Shown: positions 27,290 through 39,059, counted from the stretch's first letter. The stretch: 62,869 bases of DNA from Prorocentrum cordatum (GCA_963575745.1 CAUYUJ010000907.1:1-62869), one strand, 5' to 3'. A program made the numbers and translations. The notes: a model not told the origin generated them from the sequence alone.

Positions 27290-27600
27290 CCCCTCCTCCT
27301 CCTCCTCCTCCTCCTCCTCCTCCTCCTCCTCCTCCTCCTCCTCCTCCTCCTCCTCTACATCCTCTACCTCCTCTACCTCCTCTACCTCCTCCTCCTCCTC
27401 CTCCTCCTCCTCCTCCTCCTCCTCCTCCTCCCCCCCTCCTCCTCCTCTCCTCCTCCTCCTCCTCCTCCTCCTCCTCCTCCACATCCCTCCTCCTCCCCCT
27501 CGTCATCCTCCTCCTCCTCGCCCTCATCCTCCTTCTCCTCCTCCTCCTCCTCCTCCTCCTCCTCCTCCTCCTCCTCCTCCTCCTCCCGACCACTCTGCTC
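27290..27600. repeat. Long CCT tract
   Basis: About 310 bp of CCT with occasional CTA, CCC and CTC variants. Reads poly-Leu, poly-Pro or poly-Ser forward and poly-Glu, poly-Gly or poly-Arg reverse. Confidence 0.95.
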
Positions 27601-28194
27601 TTTCTCGACTTGCCGCCCTGCGCGGGTGGTCGCGTACGTGCATCCACCTCGCTCTGCCCCGGCCCTGCGGCGACCCTCTCGGAGCCCGGCCAAATCCCGG
27701 CACGGGCTACGCGAGCGACGATCCAAAACGAGTCTGATGCGAGATGGTACGGCGACCTTCCGCCGCGGTGTGCGCGGGCCGCCGGCGCTGCACGCTGCAT
27801 TACAGTGGACGAGTGTGCTGCAGCGCGACCTTCCACCAGCAACTGACGCGCGAGTATCCGCGCAGTCCTTCCCGCTGTCTTCCGTCGCTCACGTGGGCTT
27901 GCATAACTGATCTGCTAGTGCACATGCCCATGGGCTGTAACAGCGTAATTACGGCACGAGCGAACGAGCGAGCGAGCTACGAGATCTGCTGCTGCATGGG
28001 GGGTGGGGGGGAGGAGGGAGCAGGAAGGGCGGAGGGAGGAGGGAGGGAAGGGGGACAGCGGAGGGCGAAGGAGGGGGGGCGGGGAGAAGAAGACGGAGGC
28101 GGAAGGGGTGGAGTCAAGGGGAGGGCGGCAACAGGTCCGTAGGGCCTGCCTCCCCCCCGTCCCTGTTCAACTGGGACGTGCCCACTCCTTCCCT
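27601..28194. other. No gene recognised
   Basis: A GC-rich part to ~27960, then a G-rich block GGAGGGAGGA near 28000-28130. No motif. Confidence 0.35.
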
Positions 28195-28320
28195 CCTCTT
28201 CCTCCTCCTCCTCCTCCTCCTCCTCCGCCTCCTCCTCTTCCTCCTCCTCCTCCTCATCATCATCATCCGGATCTCCTCCTCCTCCTCCTCCTCGTCCTCC
28301 TCGTCCTCCTCGGAACCCTC
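28195..28320. repeat. CCT/CAT compound microsatellite
   Basis: CTTCCTCCTCCTCC followed by CATCATCATC and again CCTCCTCGTCC. Confidence 0.95.
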
Positions 28321-28503
28321 TGAACCCACTTGAAAAGCACGAGGCATCCGAACCCGTCTGACAACTTCCTAGCCATTCCATACATCTCCGATAATCGCAG
28401 AAAACATACGACGTCCCTCCTCATTGCCCCCCCCCTATCATCACATATCGTCATCCGCAGCGTCGTCCTAGTCATCGTCCTCGTCATCGTCGTCGTCGTC
28501 GCC

Positions 28504-28504
28504 G

Positions 28505-28594
<90 letters not shown>

Positions 28595-28830
28595 CACCAC
28601 CACCACCACTAGCATAATCACCATCATCATCACCATCCTCATCCTCATCACCATCACCATCACCATCACCATCATCATCATCACCATCACCATCACCATC
28701 ACCATCACCATCACCATCACCATCATCATCATGATCATCATCATCATCATCATCATCATCACCAGCATCATCATCATCATCACCAGCAGCAGCAACAGCA
28801 GCATCACCATCATCCTCATCAGCGTCATCC
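28504..28830. repeat. CAT/CACCAT microsatellite tract
   Basis: Pure CAT for ~90 bp (28504-28594), then CATCAC hexamers, then CAT/CAG. Same character as 24.2-25.6 kb. Confidence 0.95.
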
Positions 28831-29029
28831 TCGCCGTCATCGTCAACAACAACATCATCGTCGTCATCAGATGCATCACCACCAGTCCTCTCCTAACCCT
28901 CCACAAAACATCTCAGAATGCAAAACAACAAGCATCTGCGAACATCACCGAACATATCGCTCAGTCCATGCAACTACCTCCGAAACCTTCCAAACATTGC
29001 GAATATAGCACAACACCTCCCCTTCGCAA

Positions 29030-29160
29030 ACTCCTCCTCCTCCTCCTCCTCCTCCTCCTCCTCCTCCTCCTCCTCCTCCTCCTCCTCCTCCTCCTCCTCC
29101 TCCTCCTCCTCTTCATCCTCTTCCTCTTCCTCTTCCTCTTCCTTTTTCTCTTCCTCCTCG
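29030..29160. repeat. (CCT)n tract grading into TTCCTC
   Basis: About 80 bp pure CCT followed by CTTCCT repeats. Confidence 0.95.
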
Positions 29161-29697
29161 TCCTCCGCAGCTCAGATTAAAGTTGGAAAACCAAAAAATG
29201 CCAACACCGCTTCTCCCCAGACCTCTCCTGGGGTGCGTTCTGACCATTCTTTCGAGGCTTACCCGGCGGTGGCGACGAGGGCCTCCCGGGAGGCCGAGAA
29301 AGGAGAAGTGTCGGCACCTGCTGCTCCCCTGAGAGAAGGGTCCTTGGGCTGAGGGCCAGGAGAAGCGGAGAACGATCCCTCCCCCGTGACCACCGCCGCC
29401 ATCCCCGCGCATGCACAGCCCCCCCCCCGCCCACCCACCCGCTCCGCGCGCCCCTCCCTCCGCCCTCCGCCCTCCGCCCTCCTCTGCGGGGACGGCGCGC
29501 GACCACAGCCACATCGAGGACACACCCTCGGAGGATGCCGTGCGCACGCCAACAGGTCGTCAGGACACTGAGACCAGCTCCGTGTTGGTTGTGGTCGATG
29601 TGGGCGCCCCAGGACGGTCACATCGATTACGCTACCGAGAAACCCCACATATTGATTTTTAATGTTATGTGTTTGCTTGTCATTATGCGTTCTAAAC
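29161..29697. other. No gene recognised; fragment of dispersed repeat
   Basis: 29205-29300 shares GCTTCTCCCCAGACCT, TCTGACCA and CGGCGGTGGCGA with 16825-16915, so a diverged dispersed repeat is present. No exon. Confidence 0.4.
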
Positions 29698-29960
29698 CCT
29701 CGTCGCGAATCGTCGTCGTACTTGTCGCACTCGTTGTCGCACTCGTCGCACTCGTCGTCGTACTCGTTGCCGCTCTATCGTCTTACTCGTCATCGTACTC
29801 GTCGTCGTACCTCGCCGTCGTACTCGTCTTCGCATTCGTCGTCGCGCTCGTCGCACTCGTCGTCGCACTCGTCGACATCGCACTCGACGTCGTCGTACTC
29901 GTGGTGTTGGTAGTGATCGTTGCATTCGTCGCCGCACTCGTGGTCGTCGTCGTCCTCCTC
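29698..29960. repeat. TCGTCGTACTCG minisatellite
   Basis: Units of 6-12 bp (TCGTCGCACTCG, TCGTCGTACTCG). Open in all forward frames. Confidence 0.9.
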
Positions 29961-29999
29961 CTCCTCCTCGTCCTCCTCCTCCTCGTCCCACCCCATCCT

Positions 30000-30215
30000 G
30001 TCAACTCCTCCGCACTCCTCTCAATTCCTCCGCACTTCCCTCAACTCCTCCGCACTCCTCTCAACTCATCCTCTCATATCCTTCTGTACTCCTCCTTCTG
30101 CACTCCTCCGCACTCCTCTCAACTCCTCCGCGCTCCTCTGAACACCTCCGCACTCCTCTCAAATCCTCCTCCTCACAACTCCTCCGCACTCCTCTCAACT
30201 CCTCCTCCTCGCAAC
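30000..30215. repeat. ~20-bp minisatellite ACTCCTCTCAACTCCTCCGC
   Basis: About ten diverged units, followed by a short CGGCACGGCA run at 30222-30250. Confidence 0.9.
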
Positions 30216-30761
30216 TCCTGCACGGCCGCGCACGGCACGGCACGGCACGGCGCCGACGAAAGGCATGGCACGGCAGTGATTCCCGACGGCCCCGGGGCTT
30301 TGAGCGTGCCTCCAGACACCGAAAGAAGCGAAAAACCTCCTCGAACCTCGAAGTGCGTCGCCGTCGTCGTCGTCGTCGCCGCCAGACATGGTCAGACCTC
30401 CGGCGGCGCAGTGCTCCCTCGGGCCCCGGAAGGGGCGCGAGATGTCAACCTCTCGGTCCCCCGAGGGCTAAAGCCTTCTTGGAGCGCCCCGTGCAGGATC
30501 TGGGATGGCGTCGTCGTCGTCGTCGCCGCCGCCTCCTCCTCTCCTCCTCCTCCTCATCGCCGTCCTCCTCATCATCGCCCCTCTCCTCCTCGTCCTCCTC
30601 GCCCTCCTCCTTTTCCTCCTCCTCCTCGTGCTCCTTCTGCTCCTGCGCATCCGTCCCCATCCTCTTCCCGCCTCTCCTCCTAAACTCCTTCCCTCCTCGT
30701 CCCCTTGGTCCTCCTGCTCCTGCTCATCCACCCCTCATCCTCATCATGCTCCTCTCTCAGG
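30216..30761. other. No gene recognised; pyrimidine-rich
   Basis: 30500-30740 is CCTCCTCATCC-rich. The remainder has no exon. Confidence 0.4.
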
Positions 30762-31170
30762 CACGAGACACCTAGGGCGGCCGAGCGCGGACAAGTCAGG
30801 TCGGCCGAACACGCAACACTTAGGGCGGTCGAACAAGCCAGGTCGGTCGAGCACCGGACTCGTAAGGCGACCGAGCAAAGACAAGTCAGGTCGGTCCAGA
30901 ACGGAACACCTAGGGCGGTTGAGCACGAGACACGTAAGGCGGCCGAGCACGAGACACCTATGGCGGGCGAGCACGGGACACCCAAAGCGGTCGAGCACGA
31001 GAGCGGAGCTGTCCAACGGTCGGACAAGTCAAGTCGGTCCAGCACGAGACACCTACGGCGGTCGAACAAGTCAGATCGATCCAGCACGCCACACCTAAGG
31101 CGGTCGAACAAGTCAGGTCGGTCGAGCACGAGACACCTAAGGCGGCCGAGCACGGACAAGCCAGGTCGGC
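30762..31170. repeat. ~17/34-bp minisatellite CACGAGACACCTA(A/G)GGCGG
   Basis: Alternating blocks 'CACCTAAGGCGGTCGA' and 'ACAAGTCAGGTCGGTCGAG' repeated over ~400 bp with substitutions. Confidence 0.9.
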
Positions 31171-31232
31171 CTCCTGGAGAGGAGGTAGAGGGCAAGGAGG
31201 AGGAGGAGGAAGAAGAGGAGAGAAGGGAGGAG

Positions 31233-32769
31233 GACCATCGTGCATAGCGGCCGAGCTCAGGGACCACCTCCTGCGCCCCCCTCTGGTGTCGAGAAAGTGC
31301 CACGCCTGCTGTGCCTGGACGACCGTCGTGCATAGCGGCCGCGCTCAGGGACCACCCCCTGCGCACCCCCTCTGGTGTCGAGAAAGTGCCACGCCTGCTA
31401 TGCCTGGACGACCGGCGCGTATAGCGCCGCGCTCAGGGACCACCCCCTGCGCCCCCCTCTGGTGTCGAGAAAGTGCCACGCCTGCTGTGCCTGGACGACC
31501 GTCGCGCATAGCGGCCGAGCTCAGGGACCACCTCCTGCGCCCCCCTCTGGTGTCGAGAAAGTGCCACGCCTGCTGTGCCTGGACGACCGTCGTGCATAGC
31601 GGCCGAGCTCAGGGACCACCCCCTGCGCACCCCCTCTGGTGTCGAGAAAGTGCCACGCCTGCTATGCCTGGACGACCGGCGCGTATAGCAGCCGCGCGCT
31701 CAGGGACCACCCCCTGCGCACCCCCTCTGGTGTCGAGAAAGTGCCACGCCTGCTATGCCTGGACGACCGGCGCGTATAGCAGCCGCGCTCGGGGACCACC
31801 CCCTGCGCACCCCTCTGGTGTCGAGAAAGTGCCACGCCTGCTATGCCTGGACGACGGCGCGTATAGCAGCCGCGCTCAGGGACCACCCCCTGCGCACCCC
31901 CTATGGTGTCGAGAAAGTGCCACGCCTGCTATGCCAGGACGACTGGGACGTATAGAGACCGCAGCGAGAGACCACCCCCTGCGCACCCCCTATGGTGTCG
32001 AGAAAGTGCCACGCCTGCTATGCCAGGACGACTGGGACGTATAGACACCGCAGCGAGAGACCACCCCCTGCGCACCCCCTATGGTGTCGAGAAATTGCCA
32101 CGCCTGCTATGCCAGGACGACTGGGACGTATAGAGACCGCGAGCAGGACCACCCCCTGCGCACCCCCTCTGGTGTCGAGAAAGTGCCACGCCTGCTGTGC
32201 CTGGACGACCGTCGTGCATAGCGGCCGCGCTCAGGGACCACCCCCTGCGCACCCCCGCTGGTGTCGAGAAAGTGCCACGCCTGCTATGCCTGGACGACCG
32301 GCGCGTATAGAGCCCGCAGCGAGAGACCACCCCCTGCGCACCCCCTATGGTGTCGAGAAAGTGCCACGCCTGCTATGCCTGGACGACCGGCGCGTATAGA
32401 GACCGCAGCGAGAGACCACCCCCTGCGCACCCCCTATGGTGTCGAGAAAGTGCCACGCTTCCTATGCCTGGACGACCGGCGCGTATAGAGACCGCAGCGA
32501 GAGACCACCCCCTGCGCACCCCCTATGGTGTCGAGAAAGTGCCACGCCTGCTATGCCTGGACGACCGGCACGTATAGAGACCGCAGCGAGAGACCACCCC
32601 CTGCGCACCCCTTATGGTGTCGAGAAAGTGCCACGCCTGCTATGCCTGGACGACCGGCGCGTATAGAGACCGCAGCGAGAGACCACCCCCTGCGCACCCC
32701 CTATGGTGTCGAGAAAGTGCCACGCCTGCTATGCCTGGACGACCGGCGCGTATAGATACAGCAGCGAGA
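31233..32769. repeat. 89-bp tandem array, about 17 units
   Basis: Each unit contains GTGTCGAGAAAGTGCCACGC, CTGGACGACCG(G/T)CG and CCACCCCCTGCGCACCCCCT. Spacing of the GTGTCGAG landmark is 87-91 bp, mostly 89. Proximal units carry GCGGCCG(A/C)GCTCAGGG and distal ones GACCGCAGCGAGAGA, with an intermediate zone, suggesting local homogenisation. Since 89 is not a multiple of three, the reading frame cycles and long frames open across it are fortuitous. The array runs into the assembly gap. Confidence 0.95.
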
Positions 32770-32869
32770 NNNNNNNNNNNNNNNNNNNNNNNNNNNNNNN
32801 NNNNNNNNNNNNNNNNNNNNNNNNNNNNNNNNNNNNNNNNNNNNNNNNNNNNNNNNNNNNNNNNNNNNN
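32770..32869. other. Assembly gap (100 N)
   Basis: Exactly 100 N, the conventional length for a gap of unknown size. It separates the 89-bp array from a transposase-like ORF that is truncated by it. Confidence 0.99.
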
Positions 32870-34489
32870 AGGTCCCAGGGACGCATACGATTCAACGCAC
32901 AGCACGGGCATTAATGGAACAAGCCATCGTGTCTCGGCAGCTTTCGCATGCAGCCTCGGATGTTTACCCCCCTTCTTGGAATGCATGAACTGCTTCAAAC
33001 TAATCTTATCAACCTTAGACACGCCCAAGCGCCTGTGCCCTGGGATCGACAGATAATAACTGCGGATCCTGCGACGCAAGTGAACAAGATTCTCACGCAG
33101 GCGCGCCTTGGCCGTGCTTTTGATGGAGCGGCTAAAATTATTCTGGATCAAATTAGCAAGCACGGCCCCGATTACATATTGACTAACACCTAAATCCAAT
33201 ATGTGCATTGCATCCAAATGGATGTAATCCACTGTCACCCCAGGGATTGTAAACACGGGGCTCACTAAGTTGAGCCCGTAACTGTTGACAGCATCAAAAA
33301 ACGTGAGCTCGCATGGGGGTTCGAGCTCGTTTAAAGCATGCAAATCACGAACCTGGCCTTCCTCTATCAATCTGTGACCTGCCCGCAAGCCAAACCGAGG
33401 AAATGCTTGAAACAGAGCGAGCCCACAATACCCGTCGTCGAACCTCATGTTCCGCAGAAGGTCAGCCAACATAGCGGAGGATGTCACAGTGACCTTTTTC
33501 AGCGCAAGATCTAGCATGGCACGGTATGCTGTCTTGTCCCTCGGATGCCACGCAGAGTCGGCCACCGTGCGGGGGTATTTGTACAAGTTTACTTTCGAAC
33601 ATGAGCACGTGAAACACGGGTCCGTCGGGTTTTGCCAGGTCTTGAACCCTAAGCTCGATACGATCTCTAACAAGTCTGCGCGTACCTCGCACAAGGCGGC
33701 CTTCCAGCCCGATGCAAGATGAAAGCCTCTCAACAAAGATCCGTTGGGATCAAGCGGCATACCTTCGTGATTCATGGCAGGGTATACGCCCTCAGCGAGG
33801 ACAGTGAAACTCCAAGCTACTACTTTCTGCACCTGGCCGATCGTGCAAAATCCATGGCACCCGCAAGCGCACAAGTCCCGCTTCCGCACAGTACACAGGA
33901 GGAAACGCCGTCCAGTCAGTCCGTTGGACATGTACCACGCGATGAAAGAGTCCCTCTTGATATGAGGCACCGCGTCGGAATAAAAACCTACAGGGCTGAC
34001 GCGCCCTGGAGAACTTTGAACAACGTCATGTTCGATAAACTCTGGAGGCAGCACTGCTGGGTCAAAGTTAATCGGGTCCCACTGAGCTGGGCCCTCTTCA
34101 AAGCTGGACGCATACTGCTCGTGTGGCAAATTCACTGGAAATGGTATGTGCTCACGAGTCTGGGACTCATGATTCCAGATTGGCAACCGCACAACATAGA
34201 ACGAATCCAAAGACCGTGCCTGCAATGCGTTGCGTACATGTTCTGCAGCATGATCATTGTCGGGGCGCAGGCTCAAGTCTGCCACGCCTGTCGCGCCTGC
34301 CAGGGTCGCCCAGTAGCAGGTGGTGGCAAGCGCCCTGGCGGAAAGATGTCCAGCCTTGAACTCCCGGAGGAGGTGTCGCCGAAAGCTCTTCCCTCCAGCA
34401 ACAGCAGCAGCGCTCGGCGCTCCCTCCTCTGCGGGGGCGCCCGCGCGAGATTGCAGGGCAGCAGCGGCAGCTCGCGATCTCGAAGCCAT
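32870..34489 (-). CDS. Transposase-like protein, C-terminus lost in gap
   Basis: A long uninterrupted frame from ATG at 34489-34487 (MASRSRAAAAALQSR) to the gap, about 540 residues. Visible features are an Ala-rich N-terminus, a Cys/His cluster (LCACGCHGFC, then DPCFTCSCSK), the block FTIPGVTVDYIHLDAMHILD followed by LGVSQYVIGAVL, and HAKAAETRWLVPL near the end. The D..H..DLG.....G..L arrangement is reminiscent of the TNP2/CACTA transposase core, and similar proteins are common in dinoflagellates as far as I know; the family assignment is inference. No stop or frameshift is present, so the copy may be young. A hairpin element (34589-34670) lies ~100 bp upstream of the ATG. Confidence 0.5.
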
Positions 34490-34588
34490 GCCTCGATGTC
34501 CCACTCGAAGGGCAAGCTCGAGGCAAAACGCTACGGAACAATGAACATTCTTGCGCCAGCGAATCTGAATAGTTATTCTGAGAATTTT

Positions 34589-34670
34589 CCCAGACATCTT
34601 CCAGCATCGATTTTTTCGAGCCTGGGCCACCGTCCAGGATCGAAAACATCAGTGCTGGAGGATGTCTGGG
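34589..34670. mobile_element. 82-bp hairpin element, copy 1
   Basis: CCCAGACATCTTCCAGCATC pairs along nearly its whole length with the right half ending AGGATGTCTGGG; the centre is CCTGGGCCACCGTCCAGG. Matches 44239-44320, also 82 bp. No internal ORF. Confidence 0.85.
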
Positions 34671-35317
34671 AATTGTCGCCAACAACGCTGGACATCCGAG
34701 ACGAACGCTTGTCACGAGGGCGGGGGGGGGGATATGGAATATGGACCCTTGTGAGGGACGGGCAAGCTTATGCAGGGCCGACCTCCCCGAGATCCGCATC
34801 ATCTATCTCACATGCTGTCGCGGCGCATTCATGCTGCAAATCGTGCTGACGGTTGCCGTCCCCTGCAGCGTGCTTCCCATGACATGTTGGTGCCACCTCG
34901 TCTGATCCCAGCGCCGCTGCACATTTCTGAGCGGGCCACTCGCCTCGGTCGACGATGCATTCATCCAGCGCCCGCAGCTGGGCAGAAACTCAGCGCCACT
35001 ACAGTGCGCTGATCCCGACTATGTCAGCTGGGCCCCAGGCAGGTCCGACGTGTTTCAACCCATCATACCATCCACGCACTTGATACTACAAGCTGCCCAC
35101 ATGCCCCCATGCATTCTTCCTCGTGTATTCTCCTCGAGCCTCATCCTCCTCCTCTTCCGCCTCCTCGATCCTAGGTTCCCGTCACCATAGGTTAGACGCT
35201 TCTCTTCGTTCTCGTCTCTCTTCTTCCCCCCTCCTCCTGTTGTTGGTTTACGCCATCTCCCTCTACTCTTCTCATCGCTTATACTTTCCGGTTTGCCGTT
35301 CGCCTCGCCCTCACCCC
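34671..35317. other. No gene recognised
   Basis: Moderate GC sequence with a pyrimidine-rich end. No motif or repeat apart from CCTC runs. Confidence 0.35.
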
Positions 35318-35567
<250 letters not shown>

Positions 35568-35589
35568 TGCTTAGTTCGGCCAGCCTGGG

Positions 35590-36956
35590 GCCCCGAGCAC
35601 AGGGCATCACAGCAAGGCTGCCTGAGCCGCGCGGACCGACTCCATCACGGGGCAGATGTTCGCCCGCAGGCGCTTTGCCTGCATCGCCGTGCTCCGAGCG
35701 CGGCAACGCAGGCGGAGACTGAGGAGGAGGAAGAGGATCCATGACTGGACAAGGGAGGTAATGGTTCACGGAGATCGAAGGCGCTATCGAGAACGAGTAG
35801 TCGACTAGCCTCTTCACTCCCCACACCCCTTCCTTCACGTACCCTTGTTAATTGATATGTTGGGGCGTGTTGTTTCCTCTGCTCCTTCGTGTTCATCCTC
35901 TTCCTCCTCCTTCCCACCCCCCCTCCTGCTCCACTTCCTGTTCCTGGAGCCCTCTCCCACAATCATCCCCCAAAGCTGCTTGCGCCTCGGCCACAGCGGC
36001 CTTGCTGAAGCTCGTGTCCTCCTTCTCGTTCTTGGACCTCGGGCAGGGCAGGCGACTCGAGATCTCGACAGGGCCCCCGCCTCGAGCCGCCGATCTCAAG
36101 TCTCCTTCGAACTCCCCCATCCTAAATGATGGCAGCACTCGAAAGTGAGTCTGGCATCCGAGCGCACGACTTCCCCTGGATAACATTGACGATCTTACCC
36201 TCTGCCTCCAACAGCGTTTTGACTTTGTCCTCGATGTCTTTCTTGAAGGGGGCCAGGAAGGCGTGGTTGGCTGCCTCCAACCCTTCAATCCATGCCAACA
36301 CCGATCCCCCTCCCTTTAGAGAACGTGGCCTTGCTTGGGTTCGATACACTGCCCGAACATACGCATGGATCTCTCCCCCCCCCTCCTGTACGCCCTGGAT
36401 GAGCGCCTTGTGGTTCGCAATCTCACCGAGAACGACTCCTGCCTCCGAGCTTGCGGCGCCGCCCGTGTCACCACGGCCTGTGCTGGCTGAAACTCCCGTC
36501 TTCTTCTTCTTGCTCGACGCTGGGTCCTCGAACGGTCGAGGGCGGCTCGATCGAGGGTTCGATCGATCGATCGAGCCCTTGATCGAGTGAGACCGTCCCA
36601 CTCCTCCTCCTCCTCCTCCGTTTCCTCTTCCTCTTCCTCCTCGTCCTCATCCTCATCTTCATCCTCCTCACCTGCTGCTGCGTGACTGCTGCCGCTGCTT
36701 ATCGCCCTCATGTTACACCTCGATCCTGGCCGATGCGAGGGGAAGGGTGGGAATTGAGAATGAGAACGGCCGACATGGGGAAGGAGATGATAATGACGGG
36801 ATCCGAGGAGGGAGCACGAAACCAGCAATCCTCATGGTCGCTCTCCTCCGTCTCCGATCCCGCGTAGCTGGAGCTGCTCTCGCTCTTGGCCTGCAGCTCG
36901 GTTGATCTCGCATGCAGGCTCTTCCTCCTGCGCCTCATCATCATGCCCATGCTCAT
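35590..36956 (-). CDS. Uncharacterised intron-rich gene, several exons
   Basis: Minus-strand segments with protein-like composition follow one another: 36925-36810 (MRRRRKSLHARSTELQAKSE..., Ser/Glu-rich); 36710-36600 (MRAISSGSSHAAAGEEDEDE, acidic); 36545-36170 (basic SSKKKK, then a helical ALIQGVQEGGGEIHAYVRAV, WIEGLEAANHAFLAPFKKDI, KVKTLLEAEGKIVNVIQG); about 36100-35950 (GDLRSAARGGGPVEISSRL, SFSKAAVAEAQAALGDDC); and about 35720-35620 (MQAKRLRANICPVMESVRAA). Exact splice sites are not settled. Position 3' of the gene at 37-38.6 kb on the same strand suits the unidirectional gene clusters known in dinoflagellates. No known domain. Confidence 0.4.
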
Positions 36957-37052
36957 GCTGGATCCTCCTGCTCATGCCTCCTTCCTAATTTGACTCCTCC
37001 TGATCATGTTGCTTCCTCCTTCTTCCTCCTTCCCCGTAGCTCCTCTAAGGGA

Positions 37053-38076
37053 TCACTCCCCATTCGCCCGTGCCTTGCGGAACGGCTGCTCCGCAGGCTG
37101 GAGCGCCCCAACCCGTGCCCTCAGCTCGTCGATGCTCAGGTGGTCAGTGCGGAAGGTCGTGCCGACGGTCTGGGTGTTGCCCTGGCGGAGCGCGGGGCTA
37201 GGTCTCTCTCACCATGTTTCTCCTCGGATCGATCTTTCGATCCTCCTGATCCTTCATCCTCCTCCTCCTCCTCCTCCTCCTCCCCCCTCCCCTCTCTTCC
37301 TCCTCCTCCTCCTCCTCCTCCTCCTCCTCCTCCTCCTCTTGCCATTTCCCCTCATCGAGTCTTCCTCCTCCCTGATCCTCCATGCTTCCATTCGTCCTCC
37401 AAACTCGGGGCGAAGCAAACACGCGCCCGTCCTGCTCTTTGTAGTCGTACGAAATCTGGCGACGGTAAAGCTCATCTCCAGTTTGCACGTCGATCTCCCC
37501 CACTCCAGGCAAGCACGCGCGATGGGGCGAATCGAGCATTCAAATCTCTCGGCCTACATCGAAGCCGTCATCATCCCCATCTCGATTATTGACCTGCTGG
37601 CGCCATGCATGGATTTATCCACCAGCTGGAACTCAACGCGATATGCTAGGCTACCCTGGCCCCACCATCGTGGCATGCTTGACCTTCCTGCAGTAGGCCA
37701 TCACCGTCTGGGTCCGCAGCGCAGCCCTTCGATAGTTTATGCTGGCGTCCCATTCCTCGCCCTGTTCCCTCCTTCGTCCTACATCTTCCCTCCTATCCTT
37801 GCTCTCCCCTGGGTAGGTTTTTGTGGTTTACCAGACTGGTGGCCTTTGTCCTGTTGGCGTCGCCTGGTTGTCCTCCGTCCAGCCGAAGTGCTGCCTCAAC
37901 TGGTCTTCATTGTACCACTCGCCACGGTTGCCTTTAGCCTCAGTGTACCTTTCCTCCTCCGTCTTGTAAGACTCAGCGAAGTCAAAGTTGCCTTCGCGGA
38001 GACCGCCCCCTTCCTACCTGACCCTTCCTCCGTTCCCCCTCGGGCCCGTGGAAGTGGTGTGTTTTTTTTTTTTTTT

Positions 38077-38141
<65 letters not shown>

Positions 38142-38576
38142 CACAGGGCGCCGTCGCGAAGCCACATTTGGTTCCACTCCTGCTTTTCCGTGCGGCTCAA
38201 GGTCTTGGCTTTGTCGCGCACGGATTGCTTCGATGCTGCGATGGCAGTCCTCACTGGTCGGAGGAAATTTGCACGTTGATTCCCTGCGGTGGCGAAGGGG
38301 CGAGATCTATATTCCCCCCAGAAGTCCTCATCCTCTGCATGGAGTTCTCGTGGTAGGCCCGCTCTTTTCTAAGGCGCTTTGCCCTGTCCTCGGGGCCAGG
38401 AACCACCAGCTGATGTTAATGATGCATGTGAGCATTCATGTTCGAACCTGAATATCCACATGCATCATGAACATGGTATACGTAGGGGTTGTTGAATTGA
38501 GTCTCGGCTCCTTCTCTAGAGCCTTCTGCTCCTCCGTCTTTTGTGGCTTCTGTTTTTTTTGCCCTTTGGGGGGCAT
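37053..38576 (-). CDS. Uncharacterised 213-aa protein, seven exons
   Basis: A complete frame-consistent model: 38576-38511, 38388-38327, 38249-38152, 37991-37864, 37755-37675, 37494-37417, 37181-37053 (stop TGA). The product starts MPPKGQKKQKPQK, has a Lys/Arg/Glu-rich helical N-terminus (KDRAKRLRKERAYHENSM), the block SRTEKQEWNQMWLRDGNFDF, and an acidic central part (WYNEDQLRQHFGWTEDNQ) and ends FRKARANGE. Introns are 122, 77, 159, 108, 180 and 235 bp, starting GA, GA, GC, GC, GC, GC and ending AG, mostly AG|G. The exon 5-6 junction is the least certain. The 77-bp intron 2 carries the only TGA that would otherwise break the frame. I associate multi-copy proteins with this EKQEW..MW motif with dinoflagellates but know no function. 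An AG 7 nt before the ATG could serve as SL acceptor. Confidence 0.7.
38060..38139. repeat. ~80-nt poly-T (poly-A on the gene strand) inside intron 3
   Basis: Homopolymer with a single G near 38077. It lies 12 nt inside intron 3 of the seven-exon gene, directly after an in-frame TGA-TAA on the coding strand. Confidence 0.95.
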
Positions 38577-39059
38577 GGCTCACCTCCCGGAGCGACGCGG
38601 GTCGTCCCCCCCCCTCGCCCTCCTCATGTACAGGCGTCCTCGGAAGGTCGATCGGTCCGTAGGCTCTGTGTGCAGGGGGGTCCTCGGTTTCCTGCGATGT
38701 CGCAATACGATCAGGTCTGCCTCGCCAGATCGATACTGTACGTTCTGCACACGCGCGCGGACATCATGTGCATGCGCAGCGCGCGCATGCGTATGTACGC
38801 ACACGTAGTTGCGCGCATGTATACATTGCTTGGCTGATCTGCGTATACACATTGCACACATATTTATATATACACTCCACCACTGTACACATACCTATAG
38901 CGACACTCGCGTACATGTATCACGCGCACCCACCTTTTTTTCTAGCGCTCGCAATACATCAGTCTGTCAGCGGTCGCCTGCTGCAAGCTAGCTGCGCACG
39001 TGCGTTCCCTGGCCGCTTCAATGGCGGCCAGGGAATACAAAAATGAATTAATGTCGGGC
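38577..39059. other. Intergenic; alternating purine-pyrimidine stretch
   Basis: 38750-38900 is rich in GCGCGCATGCGTATGTACGC and ACACATAC motifs, able to form Z-DNA in principle. No gene. Confidence 0.4.

Noticed and set aside
31233-32769. CRISPR-like or coding interpretation of the 89-bp array
   Set aside because: Units are continuous, without conserved repeat and variable spacer alternation, and the context is eukaryotic.
38244-38256. Frameshift or sequencing error breaking the 37-38.6 kb gene at TGA
   Set aside because: A 77-bp GA-AG intron with GAGGACT at both borders restores the frame without assuming an error.
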